A DNA stretch of 64,000 nucleotides from CAZTDD01 sp964612675 (GTDB lineage: Bacteria; Hinthialibacterota; Hinthialibacteria; Hinthialibacterales; JAKPRU01), in NCBI GenBank assembly GCA_964612675.1, contig CAZTDD010000020.1, positions 5,124 to 69,123 on the forward strand. Reading direction: 5' to 3'. The position numbers were made by a program, and so were the translations under genes. The notes beneath the pieces are model-generated. The model searched no databases, was not told the origin of the DNA, and saw only the letters and a list, made by a program, of their open reading frames with translations. Positions 1 through 7,797 of this stretch are shown piece after piece. The first letter of the stretch is position 1, and each line of letters begins with the position of its first letter.

Positions 1-343
1 CGATAATGGGGAAAACATCGGTGATTGGCTCCATCGTGACCGGATTGTAAAAGGCTCCCACTAGGATGGAAGCCGCAATCTCACCGGTTACGGGATCTTC
101 AAAGCCAAAGAAATTCTCAGGGTCGATAGTCGTAAACAATACCTCAGGCTCTTCTGTGTTGATCGCCAATCCCGCTTCTTCCGTAAATAGATCTTGCTGA
201 ATTACAACGGGTTCTTCCAGTTCGAACGTAGGCGGTTCTTGCGCGGGGCAAGGTGAAACGACGGTAATCACGAATGCGATCGCAAGAATACCGCTGCGTA
301 ATCGATGTGACGGATGCTTTGTCATATTGTTTTTTATAGCCAT
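1..343 (-). CDS. Exported protein of unknown function, 3' end cut by window edge
   Basis: Reading leftward from ATG at 343 there are 114 open codons that run off the window. A strong Shine-Dalgarno (AGGAGGA, 348-354) sits just upstream and decides this start over the in-frame ATG at 325. The N-terminus is basic, then hydrophobic (roughly residues 17-34), ending at a PAQ-type signal-peptidase site, so the product is probably exported. The mature part is acidic and rich in E, P and T; no family is recognised. The gene is divergent from the hydrolase at 556, and the 212 bases between them should hold both promoters, though I see no clear consensus. Function unknown. Confidence 0.7.
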   Translation of the reverse strand, partial: MAIKNNMTKHPSHRLRSGILAIAFVITVVSPCPAQEPPTFELEEPVVIQQDLFTEEAGLAINTEEPEVLFTTIDPENFFGFEDPVTGEIAASILVGAFYNPVTMEPITDVFPII

Positions 344-555
344 TTTTTCCTCCTGAGCGAATCAGCGCAATATAGCTTAACGCAATAGATTAGCGCAATT
401 GGCACACCTCAGTCAATACGTGGAGCGGGCTGATTCTGCGACTTGCGTAACTTGGGATATTTTTAACGTGTAGTTGACGTGTTCTCTATTCCCGTTCCCA
501 AAGATATTGGGTAAATTCTTTTAAAAGAAAACCTCTCGATGTCGAGGAAAGAAAG

Positions 556-1566
556 ATGCGTATTCGATTGGAATTGTTGTCAAATCAGATAATTATGTCT
601 CTTTTTTCATTCTCATTTCTGCTTTGTGCGTTAACCGGTACCGCCTTTTGTGACGAGTGGCCCGGCTACGCAAAGAAGGTGGAAATCCAAAGCACGTACG
701 ATGGAATTCTACAGCCGGCCTACTACTGGTTCCCTGAAGATACAGCCGATCCCGTTCCGTTGCTTGTCGGATTGCATAGTTGGTCGGCGGATTACCGGCA
801 ATCGGATCCAGGGATCGAGTATCTGGAAGAATGCCGGAAACGAGGCTGGGCGTTCATCCATCCGAACTTCCGGGGGCCGAACACGAATCCAAGTGCGTGC
901 GGAAGCGAGGCCGCGCTCCAGGATATTCGTGACGCGGTTTTGTGGATGCAAGACCAGACAGAAATCGATCTTACGCGGATCTATGCAATCGGCTCCTCCG
1001 GCGGCGGACATGCGGCTCTGATGGCTGCTTCGCGATGGCCGGATATCTGGGCGGCTGTGTCCGCCTGGGTTCCGCCGACGGACCTCTCTGCATGGTACGG
1101 ACAGACAAAATCGAAAGAGTTGAGATACTGGAAACATCTGACTCAGGTGTGCGGCGGTCCACCCGGAGAAAGCAAATCAATTGACGATGAATACAAGCAA
1201 AGGTCTCCGATTCATCGCTTGCATCGTGCGAAAGGCGTTCCCATTGAAATTGCAGGGGGGATTCGTGACGGGCACGACGGATCGGTTCCGGTGAGTCACA
1301 CGTTGCGTGCTTTCAACGTCCTTGTGCGTGCGAATGGTTTTGAGACCAAAGCTGTTGACTGTGAACACATCGACGAAATTGTAAGGACTGTGAAAATTCC
1401 CGAGGATTTGAACTACGGAGATACTGTCGATACCACGTATTCAAAACAGATTTTGTTTCGACGCACGGCGGGGCCGGTGCGTGTGACTCTATTTGACGGC
1501 GGGCACGAGATTCTCGTGCCCGCTGCGATTGCGTGGGTCGAACGTCATACCAAAAACCGTCGGTGA
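556..1566 (+). CDS. Secreted alpha/beta hydrolase, prolyl-oligopeptidase/esterase type
   Basis: A 336-residue serine hydrolase, probably an exported esterase or peptidase. Residues 1-32 form a signal peptide ending near TAFC. The nucleophile elbow GSSGG lies at 146-150, making S148 the likely catalytic serine. Asp238 or Asp241 (in RDGHDG) and His317 (in DGGH) are the likely remaining triad members. The LHSWS stretch near residue 73 would form the oxyanion side, as in S9-family hydrolases. AGGAAAG upstream supports ATG 556; ATG 595 (residue 14) is possible and would shorten only the signal peptide. It is convergent with the Gfo/Idh oxidoreductase that follows. Substrate not known; the setting of sugar-degradation genes suggests a carbohydrate ester. 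Confidence 0.8.
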   Translation: MRIRLELLSNQIIMSLFSFSFLLCALTGTAFCDEWPGYAKKVEIQSTYDGILQPAYYWFPEDTADPVPLLVGLHSWSADYRQSDPGIEYLEECRKRGWAFIHPNFRGPNTNPSACGSEAALQDIRDAVLWMQDQTEIDLTRIYAIGSSGGGHAALMAASRWPDIWAAVSAWVPPTDLSAWYGQTKSKELRYWKHLTQVCGGPPGESKSIDDEYKQRSPIHRLHRAKGVPIEIAGGIRDGHDGSVPVSHTLRAFNVLVRANGFETKAVDCEHIDEIVRTVKIPEDLNYGDTVDTTYSKQILFRRTAGPVRVTLFDGGHEILVPAAIAWVERHTKNRR

Positions 1567-1586
1567 CTATTTGTGCGTTGACCGAA

Positions 1587-2909
1587 TCATATTTGCGACA
1601 ACTTCCACGGCGAACGTTTCGGTCGAGTCAAGAACTCGTTGGCTTCCTCGCTGTTTGTGAAACGTTCGGTCTCTGGATCCCAGTTCAATTTTTTTCCTAC
1701 TTGAATTGCGATATGCCCAAGATGGCATAAGGAAGTCGTCCGATGACCGACCTCTGCGTCTTCCAATGTCTGCCCCCGTGTTTTCACTGCGTCGATGAAA
1801 TCGACTTTTTCGTCCTGTAGAGGTAAATGGATTTCATCATCCTTGATTTCCGATTTCAATATAGACTCCGGTTCGGCGGTCAGTTCTCTGGTGCTGTAAT
1901 CCGCGTGAATCCATCCTTCGTCGCCTTCGAACCGCACATAGGGCTTATCGATTTTATAGAATAGGCGAACCCCGTCCGCGTATTTGTACTCCACATCAAA
2001 ACTGAGCAATACGTTCCATAAACCTTCATCGGGGAACGTTCCTGTTCCTTTCACTTCCACCGGGCCTGTTCGGTCCGTACCGTTTCCCCACTGTGCGATG
2101 TCGTTCAGGTGTGTACCCCAATTCGTGATCATCCCGTCGCAATAGTCCAAAACGCGCATCCAGCCGGGGCGGCTGTAGTCATGGCGTGGATGGACCCGCT
2201 TCACAGTGTAGGGAGCGACCGGTGCGGGGCCGAGCCACATATCGTAATCCAACTCTTCGGGCACCGGCATTTCCGGCTGCGGCGGACAAGACACATCTCC
2301 TTTTGGAACGCCGGTGCGAATGGTGTGGACCTTTCCGATGCGTCCGTTGAGTACCAGTTCGCATTGACGATGAAACACAGGGAGAGACCGGAATTCGCTG
2401 TCCGTTCGAAACACGCGTCCATAGAGCTTTACTGTATCGCTCAAAACCCGTCCTTCTCGGATCGAACGCGTGAGCGGTTTTTCACAGCAGACGTCTTTAC
2501 CGTTTTTTGCCGCCATGATCGCCATAGGAACATGCCAATGATCGGGCGTGGAGATCATGACCGCGTCGATGTCTTTCCGCTCAATGATCTTTCGGAAATC
2601 CCCATACGTGTCACAGCCCGTGAAGGAGCCGGAGCGTTTCGCGTCGGCATAATGCTTTTCGACCGCCTTCTTCCCTTCGCCCAGCCGCCAGGAATCGACA
2701 TCGCACACGGCAACCACCTGGGTATCGGGGGATTTCAAGAACGATTTCAGATTGACATACACCGTTTGCCGTCCCAGTCCGATCATGCCGACCGCGATCC
2801 GTTCGTTCGCACCGGCTGCAAGTCCGGAAGGAAGTATCATCGGTGCAGTGCCGATCGCGGCCGTTTTGGCTAAGAAGGATCGTCTCGATATCTTTCTGCT
2901 GCCTTTCAT
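1587..2909 (-). CDS. Tat-exported Gfo/Idh/MocA family oxidoreductase
   Basis: A 440-residue NAD(P)-dependent sugar or polyol oxidoreductase. The N-terminus carries a twin-arginine signal (SRRSFLAK, R9-R10) and a hydrophobic stretch, so folded, cofactor-loaded protein is probably exported. The Rossmann motif GLGRQ follows the signal, and the EKPLT segment supplies the family's catalytic lysine. A C-terminal Gfo/Idh substrate domain completes it. The open frame extends to 3140, but GGAGG at 2916-2920 with a 6-base spacer favours ATG 2909. ATG 2924 also has an SD (GAAGGAG) and would add five residues. It is divergent from the esterase at 3031. Exported Gfo/Idh proteins are known in 3-keto-glycoside formation; that role here is inferred. 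A second copy lies at 35673-37058. Confidence 0.85.
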   Translation of the reverse strand: MKGSRKISRRSFLAKTAAIGTAPMILPSGLAAGANERIAVGMIGLGRQTVYVNLKSFLKSPDTQVVAVCDVDSWRLGEGKKAVEKHYADAKRSGSFTGCDTYGDFRKIIERKDIDAVMISTPDHWHVPMAIMAAKNGKDVCCEKPLTRSIREGRVLSDTVKLYGRVFRTDSEFRSLPVFHRQCELVLNGRIGKVHTIRTGVPKGDVSCPPQPEMPVPEELDYDMWLGPAPVAPYTVKRVHPRHDYSRPGWMRVLDYCDGMITNWGTHLNDIAQWGNGTDRTGPVEVKGTGTFPDEGLWNVLLSFDVEYKYADGVRLFYKIDKPYVRFEGDEGWIHADYSTRELTAEPESILKSEIKDDEIHLPLQDEKVDFIDAVKTRGQTLEDAEVGHRTTSLCHLGHIAIQVGKKLNWDPETERFTNSEEANEFLTRPKRSPWKLSQI

Positions 2910-3030
2910 GCTTATCCTCCGCATAAAATCTCCTTCGGAGATGTACTTCGATATTCGCCATTCTGTACAATCTCTCGCTGTCGCAGAATATGGTATCATA
3001 TTCCGAACGATGGTTGAGGAGTCGATAACC

Positions 3031-4266
3031 ATGGAGCGTTTTGATGCCGACTTTGACCGCAGAGGTTTTCTCGCCGGACTATTGATGTCGGGGGTCGCAG
3101 CGCCCCGGCTTGGTTTTGCCGCACAGGAGGATTCTCGCACCGAGGGCGCGGATATCGGTACAATTTATGCGGAAATCGAAACCCTGGCGAATCGCAGCGA
3201 TTATCCTCTTTCTTTCTTGAATCGAGAGTATGAATCGCCGGCTGAGTATCGGAAAACCGTCCAAAACAAGGTTTTGGAATTACTCCATTACGATCCACCC
3301 CCGGTCGACCCGAATCCCGAGATTATCGAACGCATTGAGCGAAAAGAATACGTTCAAGAAAAGATTCTGTTCAATACGACACCGTGGTTTCGGATTCCCG
3401 CTTACGTCTTGATTCCGAAGGGCTACCGCGGAAAACGGCCCGCGATAGTCGACTTGCATTGTCACGCGGGAGCGTTCGTTTTCGGGAAGGAAAAGGTGAT
3501 GCCTGTTTCCGATCCTCATCCGGCACTGGTTGAACTGAAAGAGCGCAACTACGACGGGCGCAGCACTTCGGAAGAATTGGTCAAACGGGGATATGTTGTG
3601 ATCTCCATTGATCGATTCTATTTCGGGGAACGCCGGACGTTGTTTGATGAGTTCCGATCCCTAGGGATGAACTTGGAGAAGTACTCTGTTGAAGACGTAA
3701 GAAGAGCGAACCGTCGGGCTGCCCAGGGAGAAGCGACTCTGACGAAATCGCTTTTCTGGGCGGGAACGACGTGGCATGGCGTCGCGCATTGGGACGATAT
3801 TCGGACGGTCGATTACCTTGTCACACGTTCCGAGGTCGATCCGGAACGAATCGGCTGTATGGGAATCTCGATGGGGTCGGATCGGACGAACTATCTTTGT
3901 GCGCTCGATGACCGAATCCGCTGTGCGGTTTCTGTGGGATGGGTTGCCACGCTCCGACCGTTGATTCATTCCCATATCGATACGCATTCATTTTCACATT
4001 TTCTCCCCGGACTGACACATTATATGGATCTTCCGGACATGCTGGGAGCTTTCGTTCCCAGTCCGTTAATGGTGCTTCAATGTGAGAAGGACCAACTCTA
4101 CACCTTCGAAAGTATGAAAGAGGCTGTGGAGAAACTCGATAGAATCTATGAAACCGCCGGTGCTTCCGGCCGCTTTGTAGGGAGGTTTTACGATCAACCT
4201 CACCGATTCTCTGTCGATATGCAGGAAGATGCGTTTCGGTGGTTCGACACACATTTGAAAGGATAG
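3031..4266 (+). CDS. Tat-exported dienelactone hydrolase / acetylxylan-esterase-like alpha/beta hydrolase
   Basis: A 411-residue serine hydrolase. The Tat-like signal has R10-R11 (FDRRGFLAG) followed by a hydrophobic run to about residue 30. DLHCHAG near 141-147 is the oxyanion-hole strand, GISMG at 278-282 holds the nucleophile S280, D354 (EKD) and H391 (QPH) complete the triad. The order matches abhydrolase proteins of the acetyl-xylan-esterase/dienelactone-hydrolase type. The frame is open from 2752, but GAGGAG at 3016-3021 points to ATG 3031, which places the twin arginines at the N-terminus. ATG 3010 is possible. The gene shares a short divergent promoter region with the Gfo/Idh gene, so joint control is likely. 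Deacylation of glycans is inferred. Confidence 0.8.
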   Translation: MERFDADFDRRGFLAGLLMSGVAAPRLGFAAQEDSRTEGADIGTIYAEIETLANRSDYPLSFLNREYESPAEYRKTVQNKVLELLHYDPPPVDPNPEIIERIERKEYVQEKILFNTTPWFRIPAYVLIPKGYRGKRPAIVDLHCHAGAFVFGKEKVMPVSDPHPALVELKERNYDGRSTSEELVKRGYVVISIDRFYFGERRTLFDEFRSLGMNLEKYSVEDVRRANRRAAQGEATLTKSLFWAGTTWHGVAHWDDIRTVDYLVTRSEVDPERIGCMGISMGSDRTNYLCALDDRIRCAVSVGWVATLRPLIHSHIDTHSFSHFLPGLTHYMDLPDMLGAFVPSPLMVLQCEKDQLYTFESMKEAVEKLDRIYETAGASGRFVGRFYDQPHRFSVDMQEDAFRWFDTHLKG

Positions 4267-4407
4267 CGCTTCAGGAATTGGCTCTGGGACGACCGGACAG
4301 AACATGGTTCAATTTAGGCGTGTTTCGTAAAAGAGTCTTGATGGGCATTTCGCTTGGGGAACGGTAACGTAAAGCACACCGGCATATGAGAACGGAGGGA
4401 ACAGGCA

Positions 4408-5007
4408 ATGCGATCGATTCGACGTACCGCGTTTACGCTGATCGAACTGCTGATTGTAGTTGCAATTATCGGAATTCTCGCCGCAATCGCTGTCCCGAAT
4501 TTTCTGAACGCACAGATTCGCAGCAAGGTGGCTCGTGCCGAATCGGAAGAGCGAGCCATGCGTGAGGCCTACCTGATGTACAAAATGGACTATAACGCCT
4601 GGCCGATTCACGATCACACGCCAAGGCAGCATCACTGGATCACCACGCCGATATCGTATCTTTCCACCTCGATCAAAGACATTTTTGCACAGAGCGCCAA
4701 GGCGCAAGAGGACGACACCTGGCAATACCATTGGGGACTGTATCACTGTGAACCGTCGTTCTACTGGTATTATCAGTGGAAAGCCGCGATCGACAGCGCA
4801 CCCGACTATTTCTCCGCGAACCGGAACGCGGCGTTTTTCGTCACCAGCTACGGACCGGACCAGGATTTCGATCAAAAGCGTCCGAGCGCAGCGCTCTACG
4901 AGCCGTCAAACGGTGTAGTAAGCAACGGTGACATTCTCGCAGCCGTCCCCGGCAACCGACAGGAAGGCTATCCCTACACAACCGGCAACGCGATCTTCAG
5001 CTATTAG
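4408..5007 (+). CDS. Type II secretion/type IV pilin-like prepilin
   Basis: A 199-residue protein with a classic prepilin N-terminus: a short basic leader (MRSIRRTA), then FTLIELLIVVAIIGILAAIA as the hydrophobic helix, then FLNAQ. Cleavage would fall between A8 and F9; alanine replaces the usual glycine at -1, while E13 (the +5 glutamate) is present. The C-terminal part is rich in Y, W and D, as in the large GspG-like families of planctomycete-like lineages, which are often scattered singly rather than in a secretion operon. GGAGGG eight bases upstream supports ATG 4408. No prepilin peptidase or secretion ATPase is nearby, so the role (pseudopilin or surface protein) is open. Confidence 0.85.
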   Translation: MRSIRRTAFTLIELLIVVAIIGILAAIAVPNFLNAQIRSKVARAESEERAMREAYLMYKMDYNAWPIHDHTPRQHHWITTPISYLSTSIKDIFAQSAKAQEDDTWQYHWGLYHCEPSFYWYYQWKAAIDSAPDYFSANRNAAFFVTSYGPDQDFDQKRPSAALYEPSNGVVSNGDILAAVPGNRQEGYPYTTGNAIFSY

Positions 5008-5094
5008 GTTTCGAGTTCGTAGAGACCTCTACATCGCCGCTTTCCTCGTCTATATTTCTCAGAGATCATTTCTAACATCATGGAGAAACTATAG

Positions 5095-6066
5095 ATGTTC
5101 CAGTACACCTTCCGAAGCATTTCTTGCCTGCTTGTTGCGCTCCTTGTATCCATCCACTTCGGCTGTCCTTTGGTATTTGCCTCCGATGATGCCGCTGAAA
5201 CGTCCTCTTCTCTCAGAGAGAAGATCGGCAATGTGTTGAGTGCGAACACGGAAAGCTCGTTGGCCGCTGCCCGTGAGGATCTTATCGATACAGTCAAACA
5301 GAGCTCAAATGTATCGGAAGCGGCGAATCAACTGCGCGACGCGATGGCGAAGGCCTCAGGCGAACAGAAGGCCGCGCTGATTGCCGCCTTCCCCTGTGCT
5401 CCTTGCGACAAGACCCTGAACTACCTTGCTACGGAAACGGATAAGGAAACGTCGGTTATTCGAGACGCAGTCCTTGATGCCTTGTACAAGTGGCCCGAAC
5501 AGGAGTTCACTCCGCTGTTTAATGGAGAGAATCTCGACGGCTGGGCGGGAGACACAAACGGGTATGTTGCGAAAGACGGGAAACTGGTCTGTAAGCCTGG
5601 TGGGAATCTCTACACGAAAAAGGACTACGCCGATTTCATCGTTCGTTTTGAGTTCAAACTGCCCCCGGGCGGAAACAACGGTCTCGGAATCCGAATGCCG
5701 CCCAATAGTCACGCGGCCTATGACGGGATGGAAATTCAGATTCTCGATGACAGCGCCGACATGTATAAGAATATCAAGTCTTATCAACATCATGGTTCCG
5801 TTTACGGTACCGTTCCGGCAAAAACGGGTCATCTGAAGCCGGTCGGTGAGTGGAATCAGGAAGTCGTCATCGCGCACGGCCCATGGATCACGGTGATTCT
5901 AAACGGAACGGTTATCGTCGATGCCGATGTTCATAAGGCGAGCACGCCGAAAACGATCGATGGGAGGGACCATCCGGGCCTCAAGCGTACCGACGGCCGG
6001 ATCGGGTTTCTCGGGCATGGGACCGTTGTTGAGTTCCGGGATATTTTGATACAAGAACTGAAATAG
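5095..6066 (+). CDS. DUF1080 (3-keto-disaccharide hydrolase-type) exported protein with N-terminal helical region
   Basis: A 323-residue exported protein. Residues 1-30 are a signal peptide; about 35-135 are alpha-helical and resemble HEAT-like repeats. The DUF1080 domain starts near 138 (FTPLFNGENLDGW) and runs to the end with the family's jelly-roll pattern (GNNGLGIRMP, GMEIQILDD, GTVVEFRDI). DUF1080 proteins are concanavalin-like folds now linked to cleavage of 3-keto-glycosides made by Gfo/Idh oxidoreductases. It starts a same-strand run with symporter, GH2, GH95 and isomerase-like genes (5095-13928). A shorter paralogue without the helical region lies at 53190-53885. The exact substrate cannot be read from sequence. 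Confidence 0.85.
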   Translation: MFQYTFRSISCLLVALLVSIHFGCPLVFASDDAAETSSSLREKIGNVLSANTESSLAAAREDLIDTVKQSSNVSEAANQLRDAMAKASGEQKAALIAAFPCAPCDKTLNYLATETDKETSVIRDAVLDALYKWPEQEFTPLFNGENLDGWAGDTNGYVAKDGKLVCKPGGNLYTKKDYADFIVRFEFKLPPGGNNGLGIRMPPNSHAAYDGMEIQILDDSADMYKNIKSYQHHGSVYGTVPAKTGHLKPVGEWNQEVVIAHGPWITVILNGTVIVDADVHKASTPKTIDGRDHPGLKRTDGRIGFLGHGTVVEFRDILIQELK

Positions 6067-6105
6067 GCTTGACTCATAAAACGTTCGCAGTTATTGAGGT
6101 GCTGC

Positions 6106-7731
6106 ATGGAGACTACGGTCTATATCGTTGCGGGACTCTATTTTGTCATCACTCTCGGTGTCGGCTTTTGGGTGGCACGCGGAGAGAAACGACAAACCGA
6201 CGAGTATTTTCTTGCCGGTAGAAAACTGCCCTGGTATTCGATTGCCATGTCTATGACGGGATCGAACATCGGTACGGAGCACTTCATCGGCATGGTCGGC
6301 ACAGCGTACGCGTTTGGATTGGCCCCAGCAACGTTCGAATGGGGGAATTTCATTCCCTATTCGATTTTGATGTGGATTTTTCTTCCGTTTTTTTATCGAA
6401 AGAGACTGTATACCATACCGGAATTCCTCCAGAAACGATACTCGTCCGCCACCCGGTACGTTTTTGCGTCCTTTACCCTGTTACACATGGTGTTGGTGGT
6501 TTTAGCGCCCGCACTGTATGCGGGCGGCCGGATTCTTTATGAAATGAGTTTTCAAAACCCACTGGAGAGTTTTAATTGGACATTTATGGGATTCGTTCTT
6601 TTGATCTCCAGTGCGACGGCTGCGTACTGTATATACGGTGGTCTTCTCTCGGTGGTGTGGACCGACGTGCTCCAGGTTGTGATTCTGCTTGTCGGAGGCG
6701 GACTTCTTGTTCTCCTGGGAATTCAGGACGTGGGAGGCTTCGACAAGGTCATCGAACAGAACCTTGAACACGATGCCACTCGTTTCAGTCTGATCCTTCC
6801 TTCAACCCATCCGGTCTCGCCCTGGACCGGCGTTGCGACGTTCTGGTTTACGCTTTCGCTCTGGTACGTGGGTACAAATCAGTTTTATATTCAGCGTTGT
6901 CTGGGGGCGAAAAGCGAATGGGACGCCAAAATGGGCGTCATTGGCTGCGCATTTCTGAAGGTTTTTCTGCCTTTGATCATCGTATTCCCCGGTCTTATCG
7001 CATTTGCGAAGTTTGGTGCGGGGACCCTACCGGAGGACGCCGTTTATGTCCAGATGATCAACGCGCTGTTGCCGCCGGTCGGGAAGGGAATACTCCTTGC
7101 GGCGTTGATCGCGGCGATTATGAGCACAGTCTCCAGCGTGCTCAATTCTTCATCGACTATTTGGTCGATGGATATTCACAAAAATTTCATCAACAACGAG
7201 GCGAGCGAATCGCAGTTAGTTTCTGTCGGCCGGTGGTCTACCTTTGTTATTATTGTTATCGGTACTCTTTTTGCACCGATTCTTTTACGTTGGCAGGGCG
7301 GAATATTTATTTATATTCAGGATATGGCGGCGTTCTTCGCGCCTCCCATTTCGGTTATTTTCTTGGCCGCTTTTCTCTGGCCCAAGGCGCACGGGCGCTC
7401 GGCGACATTTACTCTCCTTTTTGGCATTGGTGCCGGAGTCTGTTTGAAGATCTTCGCGGAAACCCGGGGTGGAGATGGTATTGAATCGCTCAAACCGTTG
7501 TTGAATCGCGCGGCGGTAACCTGGGCGATCTGTCTCATTGGCCTGGTCGTATCGACATACCTGATTCGACGGCATCCACAGGAGACATACGATTCCGATG
7601 CGATATGGACCGTCCAATGGGCGAAACTGCCGCAATCGGAACAGCATTTGAATGGAGGTCCCCGCAATTTGCTCTTCTGGTGGATCGTCATGATCGGCGT
7701 TTCGACAAGTCTTTTCATTATTTTTCGATAA
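6106..7731 (+). CDS. Sodium:solute symporter (SSS family), sugar-transporter type
   Basis: A 541-residue inner-membrane symporter with about 13-14 hydrophobic segments. The family core is visible: an N-terminal YFLAGR segment, SMTGSNIGTEHFIG (unwound TM1 of the LeuT fold), YGGLLSVVWTDVLQ, and LIAAIMSTVSSVLNSSSTIW, which holds the Na+-binding serines. The length and the GTEHFIG motif match SGLT-like sugar carriers. The frame is open from a TTG at 6094, but GAGG six bases before ATG 6106 and the conserved N-terminus favour 6106. It lies 39 bases after the DUF1080 gene and before GH2 and GH95, so it probably imports the sugar released by these enzymes. A relative lies at 49742-51403. Confidence 0.88.
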   Translation: METTVYIVAGLYFVITLGVGFWVARGEKRQTDEYFLAGRKLPWYSIAMSMTGSNIGTEHFIGMVGTAYAFGLAPATFEWGNFIPYSILMWIFLPFFYRKRLYTIPEFLQKRYSSATRYVFASFTLLHMVLVVLAPALYAGGRILYEMSFQNPLESFNWTFMGFVLLISSATAAYCIYGGLLSVVWTDVLQVVILLVGGGLLVLLGIQDVGGFDKVIEQNLEHDATRFSLILPSTHPVSPWTGVATFWFTLSLWYVGTNQFYIQRCLGAKSEWDAKMGVIGCAFLKVFLPLIIVFPGLIAFAKFGAGTLPEDAVYVQMINALLPPVGKGILLAALIAAIMSTVSSVLNSSSTIWSMDIHKNFINNEASESQLVSVGRWSTFVIIVIGTLFAPILLRWQGGIFIYIQDMAAFFAPPISVIFLAAFLWPKAHGRSATFTLLFGIGAGVCLKIFAETRGGDGIESLKPLLNRAAVTWAICLIGLVVSTYLIRRHPQETYDSDAIWTVQWAKLPQSEQHLNGGPRNLLFWWIVMIGVSTSLFIIFR

Positions 7732-7797
7732 TGAGTGTTTTGAATCTTCTCGGAAATAGAGACTTACCGGACACAAACTCGAAAGCAGGAGGCCGTC

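Noticed and set aside
2109..2873. Plus-strand frame of 254 codons
   Set aside because: Antisense to the Gfo/Idh gene.
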